NCBI RefSeq assembly: GCF_014196795.1
Contig: NZ_JACIEJ010000004.1
Span: 361,375 to 425,374, forward strand
Direction of reading: 5' to 3'
Length of the DNA stretch: 64,000 nt
From: Sagittula marina
GTDB taxonomy: Bacteria > Pseudomonadota > Alphaproteobacteria > Rhodobacterales > Rhodobacteraceae
The translations under genes and the position numbers were made by a program. The stretch's first letter is position 1. Every line of letters begins with the position of its first letter. Under the pieces are notes generated by a model. The model searched no databases. It saw only the letters and a list, made by a program, of their open reading frames with translations, and was not told the origin of the DNA. This document shows, piece by piece, positions 8,626 through 17,951 of the stretch.

Positions 8626-9971
8626 ATACCCGGCGCCGCTTCATGCGTAAATTACGGTTCAGCAGGTCCATCAACCTGTCCCCTCCCGCTATCCTGGTAT
8701 TGGCCTATACCGTTTTCATCTTCCTTGGCGCGCTGGTGCTGTGGTTGCCGATCTCGCACACAGGCGACATTGGCTTCAGTGAAGCGATCTTCACGTCGAC
8801 CTCTGCCGTGACGGTGACAGGATTGGTGCTTGCCGATACGGGATCGGCTTTCACCGGATTTGGCCAGGCAGTCATCGCAATTATGATCCAGCTCGGTGGC
8901 CTCGGGTTGATGACAACAGCCGTGCTGGTGCTTGGGGCGCTTGGCATTCAGGTTGGCATGCCCCAGCGCATGATCCTGCGCGAAGAGGTAAACCAGACCT
9001 CTTTGTCAAATCTCATGGTTCTGGTGCGGATCATCCTTGTCATCGCAATGGTCTGCCAGACCATAGGTGCCATCCTCCTCGCGTTTGTATTTGTCCCGCA
9101 ATACGGGTGGAACGGGTTGTGGCAAGCGGTGTTCCATTCGATCTCCGCCTTCAACAACGCGGGTTTTGCGCTTCACCCTGACAGTCTATCGCAATGGGTC
9201 GGCAACCCGCTGATCAACATCGTGATCCCGCTGCTGTTCATTTTTGGCGGAATCGGATTCATCGTTCTGGGCGATATCTATCAGAAACGAAACTGGACGC
9301 GGCTGACGCTGCATACAAAATTGATGCTGATCGGCACGCTTATCCTCATCCTTTGGGGCAGCATTGCGTTCGGTGTCCTGGAATGGTCCAATCCCGAAAC
9401 ACTCGGCACACTCAGCACTGGCGAAAAGCTTTGGGCCAGCTGGTTTCAGGGCGTGACCCCCCGCACCGCCGGTTTCAACACGATCAACACAGGCGGCATG
9501 CACGACAGCTCGACCTTGTTGACAATGACCCTGATGGTCGTGGGTGGCGGCAGCACATCCACCGCAGGCGGGATCAAGGTGACGACTTTGGCCGTTCTTC
9601 TGTTGGCAACAGTCGCTTTCTTCCGCAGGCGGACAGTGCTTCATGCCTTTGGTCGGTCCATCGGGCTGGAGGAAGTCATGAAGGTCATGGCGCTGACCAC
9701 CATTTCCATGTTGCTCGTGCTGACAAGCATTTTCATTGTCTCGATCAGCCATGATGGTAATTTCATGGACCTGGCTTTTGAAGTCACATCAGCCTTTGGC
9801 ACTGTCGGCTTGTCGCGTGGTGCGACAGCTGAGCTGGACGGGTTTGGTCGCGCAATCATTATATTCGTGATGTTTCTTGGCCGCGTCGGCCCGCTTGCCA
9901 TCGGGTTTTTCCTTGCGACCCGCAGTGTCCCACGTGTGAAATACCCCTCAGGCCAGATCTATCTGGGATAG
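8622..9971 (+). CDS. ktrB: Potassium transporter membrane subunit (KtrB/TrkH family)
   Basis: An integral membrane ion-translocating subunit of about 449 residues with four pore repeats. Filter-like segments are TSTSAVTVTGL, SAFNNAGFAL, TPRTAGFNTI and SAFGTVGLSRG; the glycine in each lines the K+ selectivity filter in this family. The GTG at 8622 overlaps the ktrA stop by four bases; the ATG at 8643 (MRKLRFSRS) is the alternative start. Together with ktrA it forms a K+ (probably Na+-dependent) uptake system. Confidence 0.9.
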   Translation: MNTRRRFMRKLRFSRSINLSPPAILVLAYTVFIFLGALVLWLPISHTGDIGFSEAIFTSTSAVTVTGLVLADTGSAFTGFGQAVIAIMIQLGGLGLMTTAVLVLGALGIQVGMPQRMILREEVNQTSLSNLMVLVRIILVIAMVCQTIGAILLAFVFVPQYGWNGLWQAVFHSISAFNNAGFALHPDSLSQWVGNPLINIVIPLLFIFGGIGFIVLGDIYQKRNWTRLTLHTKLMLIGTLILILWGSIAFGVLEWSNPETLGTLSTGEKLWASWFQGVTPRTAGFNTINTGGMHDSSTLLTMTLMVVGGGSTSTAGGIKVTTLAVLLLATVAFFRRRTVLHAFGRSIGLEEVMKVMALTTISMLLVLTSIFIVSISHDGNFMDLAFEVTSAFGTVGLSRGATAELDGFGRAIIIFVMFLGRVGPLAIGFFLATRSVPRVKYPSGQIYLG

Positions 9972-10533
9972 AAGGGTGGCCGTTCCCTTAACCCGATAGG
10001 GCGCCTCGTGTCCTGGATACGTTCAATACACGCTCGTGTTTGGGAAAGGTGCAAACGGCGCCTATTGGTGTCACCAAAAAAAGCCTTCAATCTCTGTGTG
10101 ATTGCTAAAGGGCTGAGGCTGTCTTTGGTCGCAGGCACCCGTGCAAATCGCAGCATCGGAAAAATGGGTGCGAAGCTGTCCTGCGGCGCAACCATCCCGA
10201 AGCAGCGCGTCTTGCTCTCATGCAATTCGTCCTCGCGCAGCATCGTACGACATGGATGGCTCAAAAGCAGGCTTTCATGCCGTTCGCGCTCCGCTTGATC
10301 GCGCGGCGTCTGAGCGGCCTCCGGGACAACCTGTTGAGTGGCCGTCTTTCGTTGCGCGATAGCTGAACCAGCGATCTGTGCACTTCGAAGCAGACAGAGG
10401 CATCTTTTTGTGCCCGCCCTTGCCCAGCAAAGGCTCCAAGAAATGCGAGGCTGGCTTCGTTTCAAACCCACATGCTTATGACCCAATGCAGTGTCCGGGT
10501 GATTTTTCGAGGCGGCTTACGAGAGTGTTGCTA
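9972..10533. other. Gap without a recognisable gene
   Basis: About 560 bases between ktrB and the sugar ABC operon. Both strands hold open frames of 70-175 codons, but none has a recognisable motif, a good ribosome-binding site or gene-like composition, and the minus-strand frame from 10486 runs into the ktrB 3' end. It probably holds decayed sequence plus the promoter of the downstream operon. Confidence 0.5.
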
Positions 10534-10554
10534 AAAATCATATTATATGATTTT
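10534..10554. promoter_or_regulatory. 21-bp perfect palindrome, probable GntR operator of the sugar ABC operon
   Basis: Arms AAAATCATAT (10534-10543) and ATATGATTTT (10545-10554) are exact inverted copies around one central T. It lies 36 bases upstream of the ytfQ start, where a repressor would block transcription. The best candidate to bind it is the FadR-type GntR regulator encoded at the end of this operon. This assignment is inferred from position and symmetry. Confidence 0.6.
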
Positions 10555-10589
10555 CTTTTTTATGGCTTCGGCCTCAACGGGAGGAAATC

Positions 10590-11534
10590 ATGAAAGAATA
10601 TGTTCTCGGCGCAGCCTTTGCTGTGCTCTCTACAGGTGCGCCCGCACAAACGATCGGCTTTTCCCAGATCGGTTCGGAATCGGGTTGGCGTGCCGCGGAA
10701 ACAACCGTGACCCAGCAGGAGGCGGAAAAGCGCGGTATCGACCTGCGGTTCTCGGACGCTCAGCAGCGCCAAGAGAACCAGATCGCGGCGATCAGGTCCT
10801 ATGTTGCCCAGGGCGTCGACGCCATCCTGCTTGCTCCGGTCGTGGCGACCGGCTGGGATAGCGTGCTGGAAGAGGCCAAGGAAGCCGAGATCCCGGTCGT
10901 CCTGCTCGACCGGCGGGTTGACAGCTCCGAAGACCTTTACCTGACCGCCGTGGGCTCGGACCTCGTGCACGAGGGCGAGGTCGCCGGCCAGTGGCTCGTC
11001 GACAACAAGCCCGAAGGCGAATGCCGCGTGGTCGAACTTCAGGGCACCACAGGCTCGTCGCCCGCGATCGACCGAGCCACCGGCTTTCGCACCGGCATCG
11101 AGGGCAGCGACGACATCGAGATCGTGCGCAGCCAGACCGGCGACTTTACGCGGTCAGGTGGCAAGGAAGTCATGGAAAGCTTCCTGCAGGCCGAAGGCGG
11201 CGGCGACAACATCTGCGCACTCTACGCCCACAACGATGACATGGCGCTCGGTGCGATCCAGGCGATCAAGGAAGCAGGCATAGATCCGGGCGACGATATC
11301 CTGATCGTGTCGATCGACGCGGTGCCGGACATTTTCCTCGCCATTGCCGAGGGCGACGCCAACGCAACCGTGGAACTGACGCCGAACATGGCCGGCCCGG
11401 CCTTCGACGCGCTCGACGCCTACCTCACCGATGGCGTTGCGCCGACGAAATTCATCCAGACGGAGTCCGCGCTCTACACCCAGGGCGACGATCCGATGGC
11501 AGAGTACGAAGCCCGCAAGGATCTTGGCTACTGA
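10590..11534 (+). CDS. ytfQ: Periplasmic galactofuranose-type sugar-binding protein (YtfQ)
   Basis: A 314-residue periplasmic binding protein with a short signal peptide ending near APAQT. The mature start TIGFSQIGSESGWRAAET and the segment APVVATGWD are strongly YtfQ-like; in E. coli YtfQ binds galactofuranose. Type I binding-protein landmarks (GTTGSS, AHNDDMALGAIQAI, ILIVSID) are present. The start follows GGGAGGAAATC at a good distance. It heads an operon with the ATPase, two permeases and a GntR regulator. The exact sugar in this organism is inferred. Confidence 0.87.
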   Translation: MKEYVLGAAFAVLSTGAPAQTIGFSQIGSESGWRAAETTVTQQEAEKRGIDLRFSDAQQRQENQIAAIRSYVAQGVDAILLAPVVATGWDSVLEEAKEAEIPVVLLDRRVDSSEDLYLTAVGSDLVHEGEVAGQWLVDNKPEGECRVVELQGTTGSSPAIDRATGFRTGIEGSDDIEIVRSQTGDFTRSGGKEVMESFLQAEGGGDNICALYAHNDDMALGAIQAIKEAGIDPGDDILIVSIDAVPDIFLAIAEGDANATVELTPNMAGPAFDALDAYLTDGVAPTKFIQTESALYTQGDDPMAEYEARKDLGY

Positions 11535-11566
11535 CAGAGCCAGGTCACAAGCGCCCTGCGCTTTAA

Positions 11567-11593
11567 TGCGGGGCACCCGCGTGGTGCCCCGCA
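11567..11593 (+). promoter_or_regulatory. GC-rich stem-loop after the binding-protein gene
   Basis: A perfect 11-bp stem (TGCGGGGCACC / GGTGCCCCGCA) with a five-base loop lies between the ytfQ stop and the ytfR start, with no T-run behind it. Such structures usually stabilise the upstream mRNA or terminate part of the transcripts, so the binding protein is made in excess over the membrane parts. Confidence 0.6.
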
Positions 11594-11615
11594 GACGCAT
11601 GAGGAAAGGCCTCGC

Positions 11616-13118
11616 ATGCTTCTTACCATCGATAACCTGTCAAAGACCTTCCCAGGCACCGTCGCGCTCGACAGCGTCCGTTTCGACCTGAAAGCGGGCG
11701 AGGTGCACGCTCTGCTGGGCGAGAATGGTGCCGGCAAATCTACACTTATAAAGTGCCTGACCGGCGTCCACGCCCGCGACAGCGGCGACGTCAGGCTTCA
11801 CGGTGAACCGGTGTCGCCGGGGTCCACGCTGGAGGCGCAGGAACTCGGGATTGGCACGGTCTATCAGGAAGTTAACCTGCTGCCGAACCTCACGGTGGCC
11901 GAGAATCTGACGTTCGGCCGACAGCCGACGCGGTTCGGCATGGTCTCCGTCCGTCGGATGAGGGAGGATGCGAAAGAGATGCTGGCGGGCTTCGGACTCG
12001 ACCATGTCAACGTCTCGCGCGAGCTTGGCGCCTATTCGGTCGCGGTCCAGCAGCTCATAGCCATCGCCCGCGCCGTCGCACTTTCAGGCAAGGTGCTGAT
12101 CCTTGACGAACCCACTGCGAGCCTTGACGCCCGCGAGACCGAGATGCTGTTCGAAGTTGTGCGGCGGCTGCGCGAACGCGGGCTGGGAATTGTCTTCATC
12201 TCGCATTTCCTCGATCAGGTCTTCGATCTTTCCGACCGCCTGACCGTCCTGCGCAACGGGAAACACATCGTGACGGCAGAAACTGCCGGGATGGACCGCC
12301 TGGGCCTGATCCACCACATGCTCGGCCATGAGCTGGATAAAGCAGAGGATCGCAGGACAACCCGATCCATCCGCAATGAACGGTTGCACTTCAAAGGCCT
12401 TGGCCGACGCGGCAAGATCGAGCCCTTCGACCTGACAGTGCGCGAGGGCGAAGTCATCGGGCTCGCCGGACTGCTGGGATCCGGCCGTACGGAAACCGCA
12501 GACATCCTCTTCGGGCGAACGCCAGCCGACCGCGGAGAGGCCACCGACCCCGATGGCACCATCGACCTGAGCAACCCGCGCGCTGCCATCGCCAGCGGCT
12601 TTGGCTACGCGCCCGAGGACCGCAAGACCGACGGCATCATCGCCGACCTTTCGATCCGCGAGAACATCGCGCTGGCCCTGCAAGCCCGACGTGGCTGGGC
12701 AAAGCCGATCCCGCGCGGCGAGCAGCGCGCACTGGCCGATGACTACATCCGTCGCCTCGACATCCGAACCTCCGACGCCGAAAAGGCCGTCGGAGATTTG
12801 TCCGGGGGGAACCAGCAGAAGGTCGTTCTGGCGCGCTGGCTCGCGATGAACCCGCGGTTCCTGATCCTTGACGAACCCACCCGGGGGATCGACGTCGGCG
12901 CCCATGCCGAGATCCTCAAGTTGATCAGCGGGCTGACCGATCGAGGCATGTCGATCCTGATGATCTCGTCCGAGTTCGACGAACTCATCGCCGCGTCTGA
13001 CCGGGTGATTGTCCTGCGCGACAGACGCCATGTCTCGGAACTCGTCGGAGACGAGATCGAGACCAGCCGCATCATCGCGGCCATCGCCGCCCACGACGCC
13101 GAAGGAGCCGCGCTTTGA
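11616..13118 (+). CDS. ytfR: Sugar ABC transporter ATPase with two ABC domains (YtfR)
   Basis: A 500-residue duplicated ATPase of the RbsA/YtfR class. Domain 1 has Walker A GENGAGKST (residues 35-43), a degenerate signature YSVAVQQL and Walker B LILDEPTASLD. Domain 2 lacks a classical P-loop (LLGSGRTE), as usual for this class, but keeps the signature LSGGNQQKVVLARWL and LILDEPTRGID. It drives import through the two permeases encoded next. Its stop overlaps the TTG start of ytfT. Confidence 0.9.
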   Translation: MLLTIDNLSKTFPGTVALDSVRFDLKAGEVHALLGENGAGKSTLIKCLTGVHARDSGDVRLHGEPVSPGSTLEAQELGIGTVYQEVNLLPNLTVAENLTFGRQPTRFGMVSVRRMREDAKEMLAGFGLDHVNVSRELGAYSVAVQQLIAIARAVALSGKVLILDEPTASLDARETEMLFEVVRRLRERGLGIVFISHFLDQVFDLSDRLTVLRNGKHIVTAETAGMDRLGLIHHMLGHELDKAEDRRTTRSIRNERLHFKGLGRRGKIEPFDLTVREGEVIGLAGLLGSGRTETADILFGRTPADRGEATDPDGTIDLSNPRAAIASGFGYAPEDRKTDGIIADLSIRENIALALQARRGWAKPIPRGEQRALADDYIRRLDIRTSDAEKAVGDLSGGNQQKVVLARWLAMNPRFLILDEPTRGIDVGAHAEILKLISGLTDRGMSILMISSEFDELIAASDRVIVLRDRRHVSELVGDEIETSRIIAAIAAHDAEGAAL

Positions 13119-14134
13119 TCCAGAAGCTTCGCCGCCTTGCCCCACAACTGCTGACGCTCGCCGCCGTGGTCGCACTGGTCTCCATCTTCTTCCCGAGCTT
13201 TCTCGCCGTGGAAATCGCCGACGGCCGCTTTGTCGGCAGCGCGGTCGATGTCCTGAAACGAGGCGCGCCAGTTGCGGTGCTCGCCGTCGGCATGACCCTG
13301 GTGATCGCGACGCGGGGCATCGACCTCAGCGTCGGCGCCGTCATGGCGATCTGTGGCGCCGCCTCGGCCTGGGCGATCTCGAACGATTATGGTCTGGCCG
13401 CGGCGCTCGCGGTCGGACTTGGCGCAGGCCTGCTCTGCGGCCTTTGGAACGGAATTCTCGTCTCCATCTTCGCAATTCAGCCAATCGTCGCGACGCTGAT
13501 CCTCATGGTGGCCGGACGCGGTGCGGCGCAGATGATCACCGAGGGTCGGATCCTGACATTCAGCCACGAGGGGCTGGCCTTTCTCGGAGCGGGCGACATC
13601 TTGGGCATTCCCACGCCCATCGTGATCTGGGCCATCACCGGGCTTGCCTTCGGGCTTCTGGTGCGACGTACCGCGCTGGGGCTGCTGATCGAAGCCATCG
13701 GCATCAACCGGTCAGCCAGTGCCCTCGCCGGTGTGAACGCGAAGGTCCTTCTGATTGCGGTCTATGTCGCGTCCGGTCTCTGCGCCGCCATCGCAGGCAT
13801 TATCGTCACCGCCGACATCCGTGGCGCGGACGCCAACAACGCCGGTCTCTGGCTCGAGCTGGACGCGATTCTCGCCGTTGTGATCGGCGGCACTTCGCTG
13901 TTGGGAGGGCGGTTCTCCATCGCCGCCTCGCTGCTGGGCGCGCTCATCATCCAGACCATAGACACCGGAATCCTGCTGGCCGGCTTCCCGTCAGAGTTCA
14001 ACCTCGTCATCAAGGCAGGGATCGTCGTCATTATCCTTGTCCTGCAATCGCCACGCCTGAGCCCGCATCTGTCGCGGATGGGCCGGCGCAAATCCACAGC
14101 TTTGGTCGAAGGCACAAGAGAGGCCGCCGAATGA
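13115..14134 (+). CDS. ytfT: Sugar ABC transporter permease (YtfT)
   Basis: A 339-residue BPD_transp_2-type permease with about eight to ten membrane segments. It has the family segment AVGMTLVIATRGIDLSVGA near residues 53-75 and a late GGTSLLGGRFS cytoplasmic loop that contacts the ATPase. The TTG start at 13115 overlaps the ATPase stop and is preceded by GAAGGAG at suitable spacing. It pairs with the second permease, whose start overlaps this stop (ATGA). Confidence 0.88.
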   Translation: MIQKLRRLAPQLLTLAAVVALVSIFFPSFLAVEIADGRFVGSAVDVLKRGAPVAVLAVGMTLVIATRGIDLSVGAVMAICGAASAWAISNDYGLAAALAVGLGAGLLCGLWNGILVSIFAIQPIVATLILMVAGRGAAQMITEGRILTFSHEGLAFLGAGDILGIPTPIVIWAITGLAFGLLVRRTALGLLIEAIGINRSASALAGVNAKVLLIAVYVASGLCAAIAGIIVTADIRGADANNAGLWLELDAILAVVIGGTSLLGGRFSIAASLLGALIIQTIDTGILLAGFPSEFNLVIKAGIVVIILVLQSPRLSPHLSRMGRRKSTALVEGTREAAE

Positions 14135-15099
14135 ATTCCAGGGTCCTACCGCTTTATGCGACCATTGCCATCTTTCTGGTCGCCTATCTGATCTGCTACC
14201 TACAGTTCCCGGCCATGCTGTCGACCCGGGTGATCGGCAACCTGTTGACCGACAACGCCTACCTTGGCCTGGTCGGTGTCGGCATGACAGTCGTCATCCT
14301 GTCGGGCGGGATTGACCTGTCAGTCGGATCGGTCATTGCCTTCGCAGGGGTTTTCATCGCGGTAATGCTGCGCGACACAGGCCTGCATCCGCTGGCGGTC
14401 TTCGCCCTGCTGCTCGCCGTAACGAGTGCCTTCGGCGCGGCGATGGGTGGGCTGATCCACGGCCTCGCGATGCCCCCGTTCATTGTGACGCTTGCGGGCA
14501 TGTTTCTCGCCCGGGGCGCCAGCTATATGCTGACCATCGAAAGCGTCCCGATTGACCACGCGTTCTATGACGTCCTGCGCAGCTACTACCGGATGCCGGG
14601 CGGCGGGCGGCTGACACTGATTGGCGTGACGATGTTGCTGGCCGTAGTGGTCGGCATCATCCTCGCGCACCGCACGCGCTTCGGCACGGCCGTCTTCGCG
14701 ATTGGTGGTGGCGCGCAGACCGCCCGGCTTATGGGGGTCGCCGTTGGGCGCACGACCGTTCTGATCTACGCTTTTTCCGGCTTCATGGCAGGGCTTTCTG
14801 GCATCGTGTTCTCGATTTATACTGGCTCGGGCTACCCGCTCGCCACCGTTGGAACCGAGCTCACGGCCATCGCCACCGTCGTCATCGGCGGCACGATCCT
14901 GACGGGCGGGTCGGGCTATGTCTTCGGGACGCTCGTGGGTGTGCTGACCATGGGACTGATCCAGACTTACATCGTCTTCGACGGTTCGCTGTCCAGCTGG
15001 TGGACAAAAATCGTCATCGGGGTCCTTTTGCTTCTCTTCATCTTGCTGCAAAAGGGCCTTCTCATCCTCGGACAGCGACAACGCAGTAAAATGACCTGA
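14131..15099 (+). CDS. yjfF: Second sugar ABC transporter permease (YjfF)
   Basis: A 322-residue membrane permease starting MNSRVLPLYATIAIFLVAY. It carries the same family core as YtfT (VGMTVVILSGGIDLSVGS) and the loop GGTILTGGSGY. A longer open frame runs further upstream, but the ATG at 14131 overlaps the ytfT stop and begins the conserved protein. It would form the membrane heterodimer with YtfT. The gene is followed after one base by the regulator. Confidence 0.88.
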   Translation: MNSRVLPLYATIAIFLVAYLICYLQFPAMLSTRVIGNLLTDNAYLGLVGVGMTVVILSGGIDLSVGSVIAFAGVFIAVMLRDTGLHPLAVFALLLAVTSAFGAAMGGLIHGLAMPPFIVTLAGMFLARGASYMLTIESVPIDHAFYDVLRSYYRMPGGGRLTLIGVTMLLAVVVGIILAHRTRFGTAVFAIGGGAQTARLMGVAVGRTTVLIYAFSGFMAGLSGIVFSIYTGSGYPLATVGTELTAIATVVIGGTILTGGSGYVFGTLVGVLTMGLIQTYIVFDGSLSSWWTKIVIGVLLLLFILLQKGLLILGQRQRSKMT

Positions 15100-15100
15100 C

Positions 15101-15853
15101 ATGAAGCAACTCCTCGACACCACGAAACTCGGCACGCGGACTGGCGGGGGAAACCACGGGCGGGTCGTGGAGGGCATCGGCCGGGCCATCGTCAGTGGCG
15201 ACCTGGCCGAGGGCGAGTTGTTGCCGCGCGACGAGGTTCTGATCGAGCAATTCGGCGTCTCGCGAACCGTGTTGCGTGAGGCCATGAAGACATTGGCGGC
15301 GAAAGGCATGGTCGTGGCCAAGGCCCGTGTCGGCACCCGCGTGCGGCCAAGCAGGGAGTGGAACATGTTCGACGCCCAGCTTCTGCACTGGCACATGGAC
15401 GGCGAGCCCAGTGACGATTTCTACCGGCAGCTGTTTGAAATGCGCCTCGCCTTTGAACCCTTTGCCGCCCGCCTCGCCGCGCAGAAAGCCACGGCGACCG
15501 ATCTGGAACGCCTCGACGCCTGCGTCGCGGCGATGCGGAGCGCCAAAGATCAAGCCGGGTTTTCGGTTTCCGACATGGATTTCCACCGGGCCGTCTTCGA
15601 CGCTGCCGGCAACGCCTTCTTTCAATCGGTTGTATCGTTGGTCGGTGCGGCGCTGCTGTCGCTCCTTCGACGCTCGTCCCCGGAGCCACGGCCCGAGCAG
15701 CTCAAGCAAATCTGCGACGGGCATCAGTTGATCGCGGACGCGATAGCCGCGCGGGACCCATTGGCCGCTCAGAACGCGATGATCGCGGTGATTGACGTCG
15801 GTTGGTCCAGAGTCTTCGGTGACACAGCAGGCCCGCCCCGCCCGCAGCGCTAA
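15101..15853 (+). CDS. FadR-type GntR regulator of the sugar ABC operon
   Basis: A 250-residue regulator. The N-terminal winged helix (about 15-85) includes RAIVSGDLAEGELLPRDEVL and VSRTVLREAMKTLAAKGMV. A C-terminal FCD ligand domain follows, with the metal-ligand-like D-H pattern DMDFHRAVFDAAGN. It resembles the DgoR/LldR branch. It starts one base after the yjfF stop, so it is made from the transporter operon and probably represses it through the 21-bp palindrome at 10534. The inducer may be a sugar or sugar acid; this is inference. Confidence 0.85.
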   Translation: MKQLLDTTKLGTRTGGGNHGRVVEGIGRAIVSGDLAEGELLPRDEVLIEQFGVSRTVLREAMKTLAAKGMVVAKARVGTRVRPSREWNMFDAQLLHWHMDGEPSDDFYRQLFEMRLAFEPFAARLAAQKATATDLERLDACVAAMRSAKDQAGFSVSDMDFHRAVFDAAGNAFFQSVVSLVGAALLSLLRRSSPEPRPEQLKQICDGHQLIADAIAARDPLAAQNAMIAVIDVGWSRVFGDTAGPPRPQR

Positions 15854-16414
15854 TCACCGGGCTTTGCGCGTTGGCTAGATCTGGGTCACCGTGAAGTTGG
15901 CTCCCATCGATCAAATCCGGGCCGTGGATCGGCTGGCCTGCTGAGTGCAGATGCCGCGTCCACGCCGCGCTCTTGGCAAGATGAACCTGTCGACGCTGAT
16001 GACCGTCCTGATGCGTCACGGGTCAGTCTCAAGCACACCACGCCATCCGCAGAACGGCATGTTCCTGATCAGCGCGCGAACTTCGTATCCTGTCAGGATT
16101 TCAAGCAGTTCCGGGAGTGCCTTGATACCGTCGAGCGCTTCTTGCCAGTAGGTGAGCGCAAAGCGCGCCCGGTACGGACATGGTCGGTGAAAGAGCCGAT
16201 CAAAGGTGACCTCTGCATCAGGAACGGCTTGCTCCCCATGCTCGCTGAGAAATCTGAAATGACCGCCCGTGGCGATGCGCAGTCAGGCTGGCTTTGGCAT
16301 ATCTTGTAACGCCTGCTTAGTTGTCGTCCCAGCCATGGGCGCGCACAGGCCTACGCAGTTGCTTTTCACTGTGAAAGACACACTGCGCATAAGTTTCCGG
16401 GAGACTGGATAATA
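15854..16414. other. Gap holding one unassigned minus-strand open frame
   Basis: No intact gene is recognised between the GntR gene and the YfcC-family gene. On the minus strand an open frame of about 89 codons (roughly 16287 down to 16016) has plausible protein character, with FRFLSEHGEQAVPD, ALTYWQEALDGIKALPELLE and RALIRNMPFCGWRGVLE. It has no ATG at its beginning. It may be the remnant of a lost gene; I do not recognise the family. Confidence 0.35.
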
Positions 16415-16441
16415 AAAACGGCGGCCAACAAGCGGCCGCCG
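16415..16441 (-). terminator. Rho-independent terminator of the YfcC-family gene
   Basis: On the minus strand an 8-bp stem CGGCGGCC/GGCCGCCG with a seven-base loop is followed by TTTTTATTAT. It lies just downstream of the stop at 16468. Confidence 0.75.
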
Positions 16442-16467
16442 AATTTCATTTCCTTTCCGGTTTCGCC

Positions 16468-17904
16468 TCAACCGGTCCAGTTCACCGCCTGCGCGTACAC
16501 CAGAAATACAGTAGCAATGCCGATCCATACCCCAAAAAGCGGTAGGAAGAACCGGATCCAGCGGTCCCATGACACGCCTGCCAATGCCAGCGTAGCCATG
16601 AAATAGCCGGACGTGGGGAAGAAGATGTTCGAGAGGCCATCGCCCAGCTGGTAGGCCAGCACGGCATTCTGGCGGGTGACCCCGATCAGATCCGAAACCG
16701 GCGCCATGATCGGCATGGTCACCAGCGCCTGCCCGCTGCCTGACGGCACCACGAAGTTAAAGCCGAGCTGAGAGACGAACATCCCCACTGCCGAGACCGA
16801 GCTTGGAAGGTCGCCGACCAAGTTTCCCAAGCCATGCACCAGCGTGTCCATGACCTGACCTTGTTCCAGCATCACGGCCACAGCCCGGGCGAGGCCGACG
16901 ATGATCGCGCCCATCAGCACGTCGCGGAAGCCTTCGTTGAAGGCGTCGCAGATTTTGCCCGGGGTCAGCCCGGCAATCAACCCGACGGTCACGCCCATCA
17001 GCACGAACAGCCCCGCCATTTCCATCATGAACCAGCCACGGGTCAGCACGCCCCAGATCATCACACCAAAGAACATGAGCGCAGCAAGTCCGGCCCAGGC
17101 CTGACGGCTGGTAAAGCGCATTGCCGGCGCATCCAGATCATGCACGTAGGCTTTGCGCTTGGCGGCTTCCTTGGGGTCATTTGCCAGCAGGCTGGTGTCA
17201 GGGTTTTTCTGCACCCGCAGAGCATAGCGCATCAGATAGGCAATCCCGGCCACCAGCAGACAAATGAACAAGACAGACCGCAATCCGGCGCCGGAATAAA
17301 GCGGCAGCTCAGCGATGGTTTGCCCCAGCCCGGTGTTGATCGGGTTGAGTACCCCGGCAGTAAAGCCCGCTGTGGTCGCCAGAAGCGCGGTGCCGACTGC
17401 CGTGATCGAATCGAACCGCAGCGCGATCATCAACGGCAAGATGACCGGCACGTAGACCAGGGCCAGCTCCTGAGTGCCGATCAGCGTCGCCACCACGGCA
17501 AAGATCACCATCAGCGCAGGGATCATCATCACGCGACGCGATGCAAAGCGCCGCGTCAGCTTGTCCACCACCACATCGATCATTCCGGTGCGGCGGATCA
17601 CCATGAACATGCCACCGATGATGAATGTGAAGAACACCACAGTCGACGCATTCACCAACCCCTGAGGGACGGCCAGCATGAACTGTTCCCAGCCTATCGG
17701 GCTGGCGTCGACATAACGGAAGGAGTCCGGATCGACGGCACTCCGTCCGTTTGACAAGGTCACACGGTCGTAGAGCCCGGCCGGCACGAAGTGCGTCGCA
17801 AGCGCGGCCAATGCCGTAAATACGAATAGGATCACGTAGATATGCGGCATTCGGAGCCCCGCCTCCTGCGCGTCCGCTTCAATCTCCTGTTGCTGTGTTG
17901 ACAT
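16468..17904 (-). CDS. YfcC/DcuC-family membrane carrier
   Basis: A 478-residue carrier with 12 or more predicted membrane helices. Family segments include FIIGGMFMVIRRTGMID near the second helix, a GTQELALVYVPVILPL region and, near the end, FVVPSGSGQALVTMPIM. YfcC proteins are thought to carry amino acids, peptides or dicarboxylates; the substrate here is unknown. The start is set at the ATG at 17904, which has GGGAGG upstream; the longer frame to 18006 would run through the operator region. A divergent GntR gene shares the intergenic region. Confidence 0.8.
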   Translation of the reverse strand: MSTQQQEIEADAQEAGLRMPHIYVILFVFTALAALATHFVPAGLYDRVTLSNGRSAVDPDSFRYVDASPIGWEQFMLAVPQGLVNASTVVFFTFIIGGMFMVIRRTGMIDVVVDKLTRRFASRRVMMIPALMVIFAVVATLIGTQELALVYVPVILPLMIALRFDSITAVGTALLATTAGFTAGVLNPINTGLGQTIAELPLYSGAGLRSVLFICLLVAGIAYLMRYALRVQKNPDTSLLANDPKEAAKRKAYVHDLDAPAMRFTSRQAWAGLAALMFFGVMIWGVLTRGWFMMEMAGLFVLMGVTVGLIAGLTPGKICDAFNEGFRDVLMGAIIVGLARAVAVMLEQGQVMDTLVHGLGNLVGDLPSSVSAVGMFVSQLGFNFVVPSGSGQALVTMPIMAPVSDLIGVTRQNAVLAYQLGDGLSNIFFPTSGYFMATLALAGVSWDRWIRFFLPLFGVWIGIATVFLVYAQAVNWTG

Positions 17905-17951
17905 GCGTTCCTCCCTTGGCGCCACATTTATGTGGCCTGATGACATCCCAT

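Noticed and set aside
9959..10486. Minus-strand 175-codon frame after ktrB
   Set aside because: It overlaps the ktrB end and has no recognisable motif, ribosome-binding site or neighbour logic; kept as an unassigned gap.
12084..13175. Minus-strand open frame of 363 codons opposite ytfR
   Set aside because: It is the complement of a clear ABC ATPase, with no domain, start signal or operon logic of its own.
14320..15396. Minus-strand open frame of 358 codons opposite yjfF and the GntR gene
   Set aside because: It spans two well-supported genes on the other strand and has His/Asp/Arg-rich shadow composition.
16834..17754. Plus-strand open frame of 306 codons opposite the YfcC-family gene
   Set aside because: It is antisense to a membrane protein, His/Gln/Asp-rich, with no motif.
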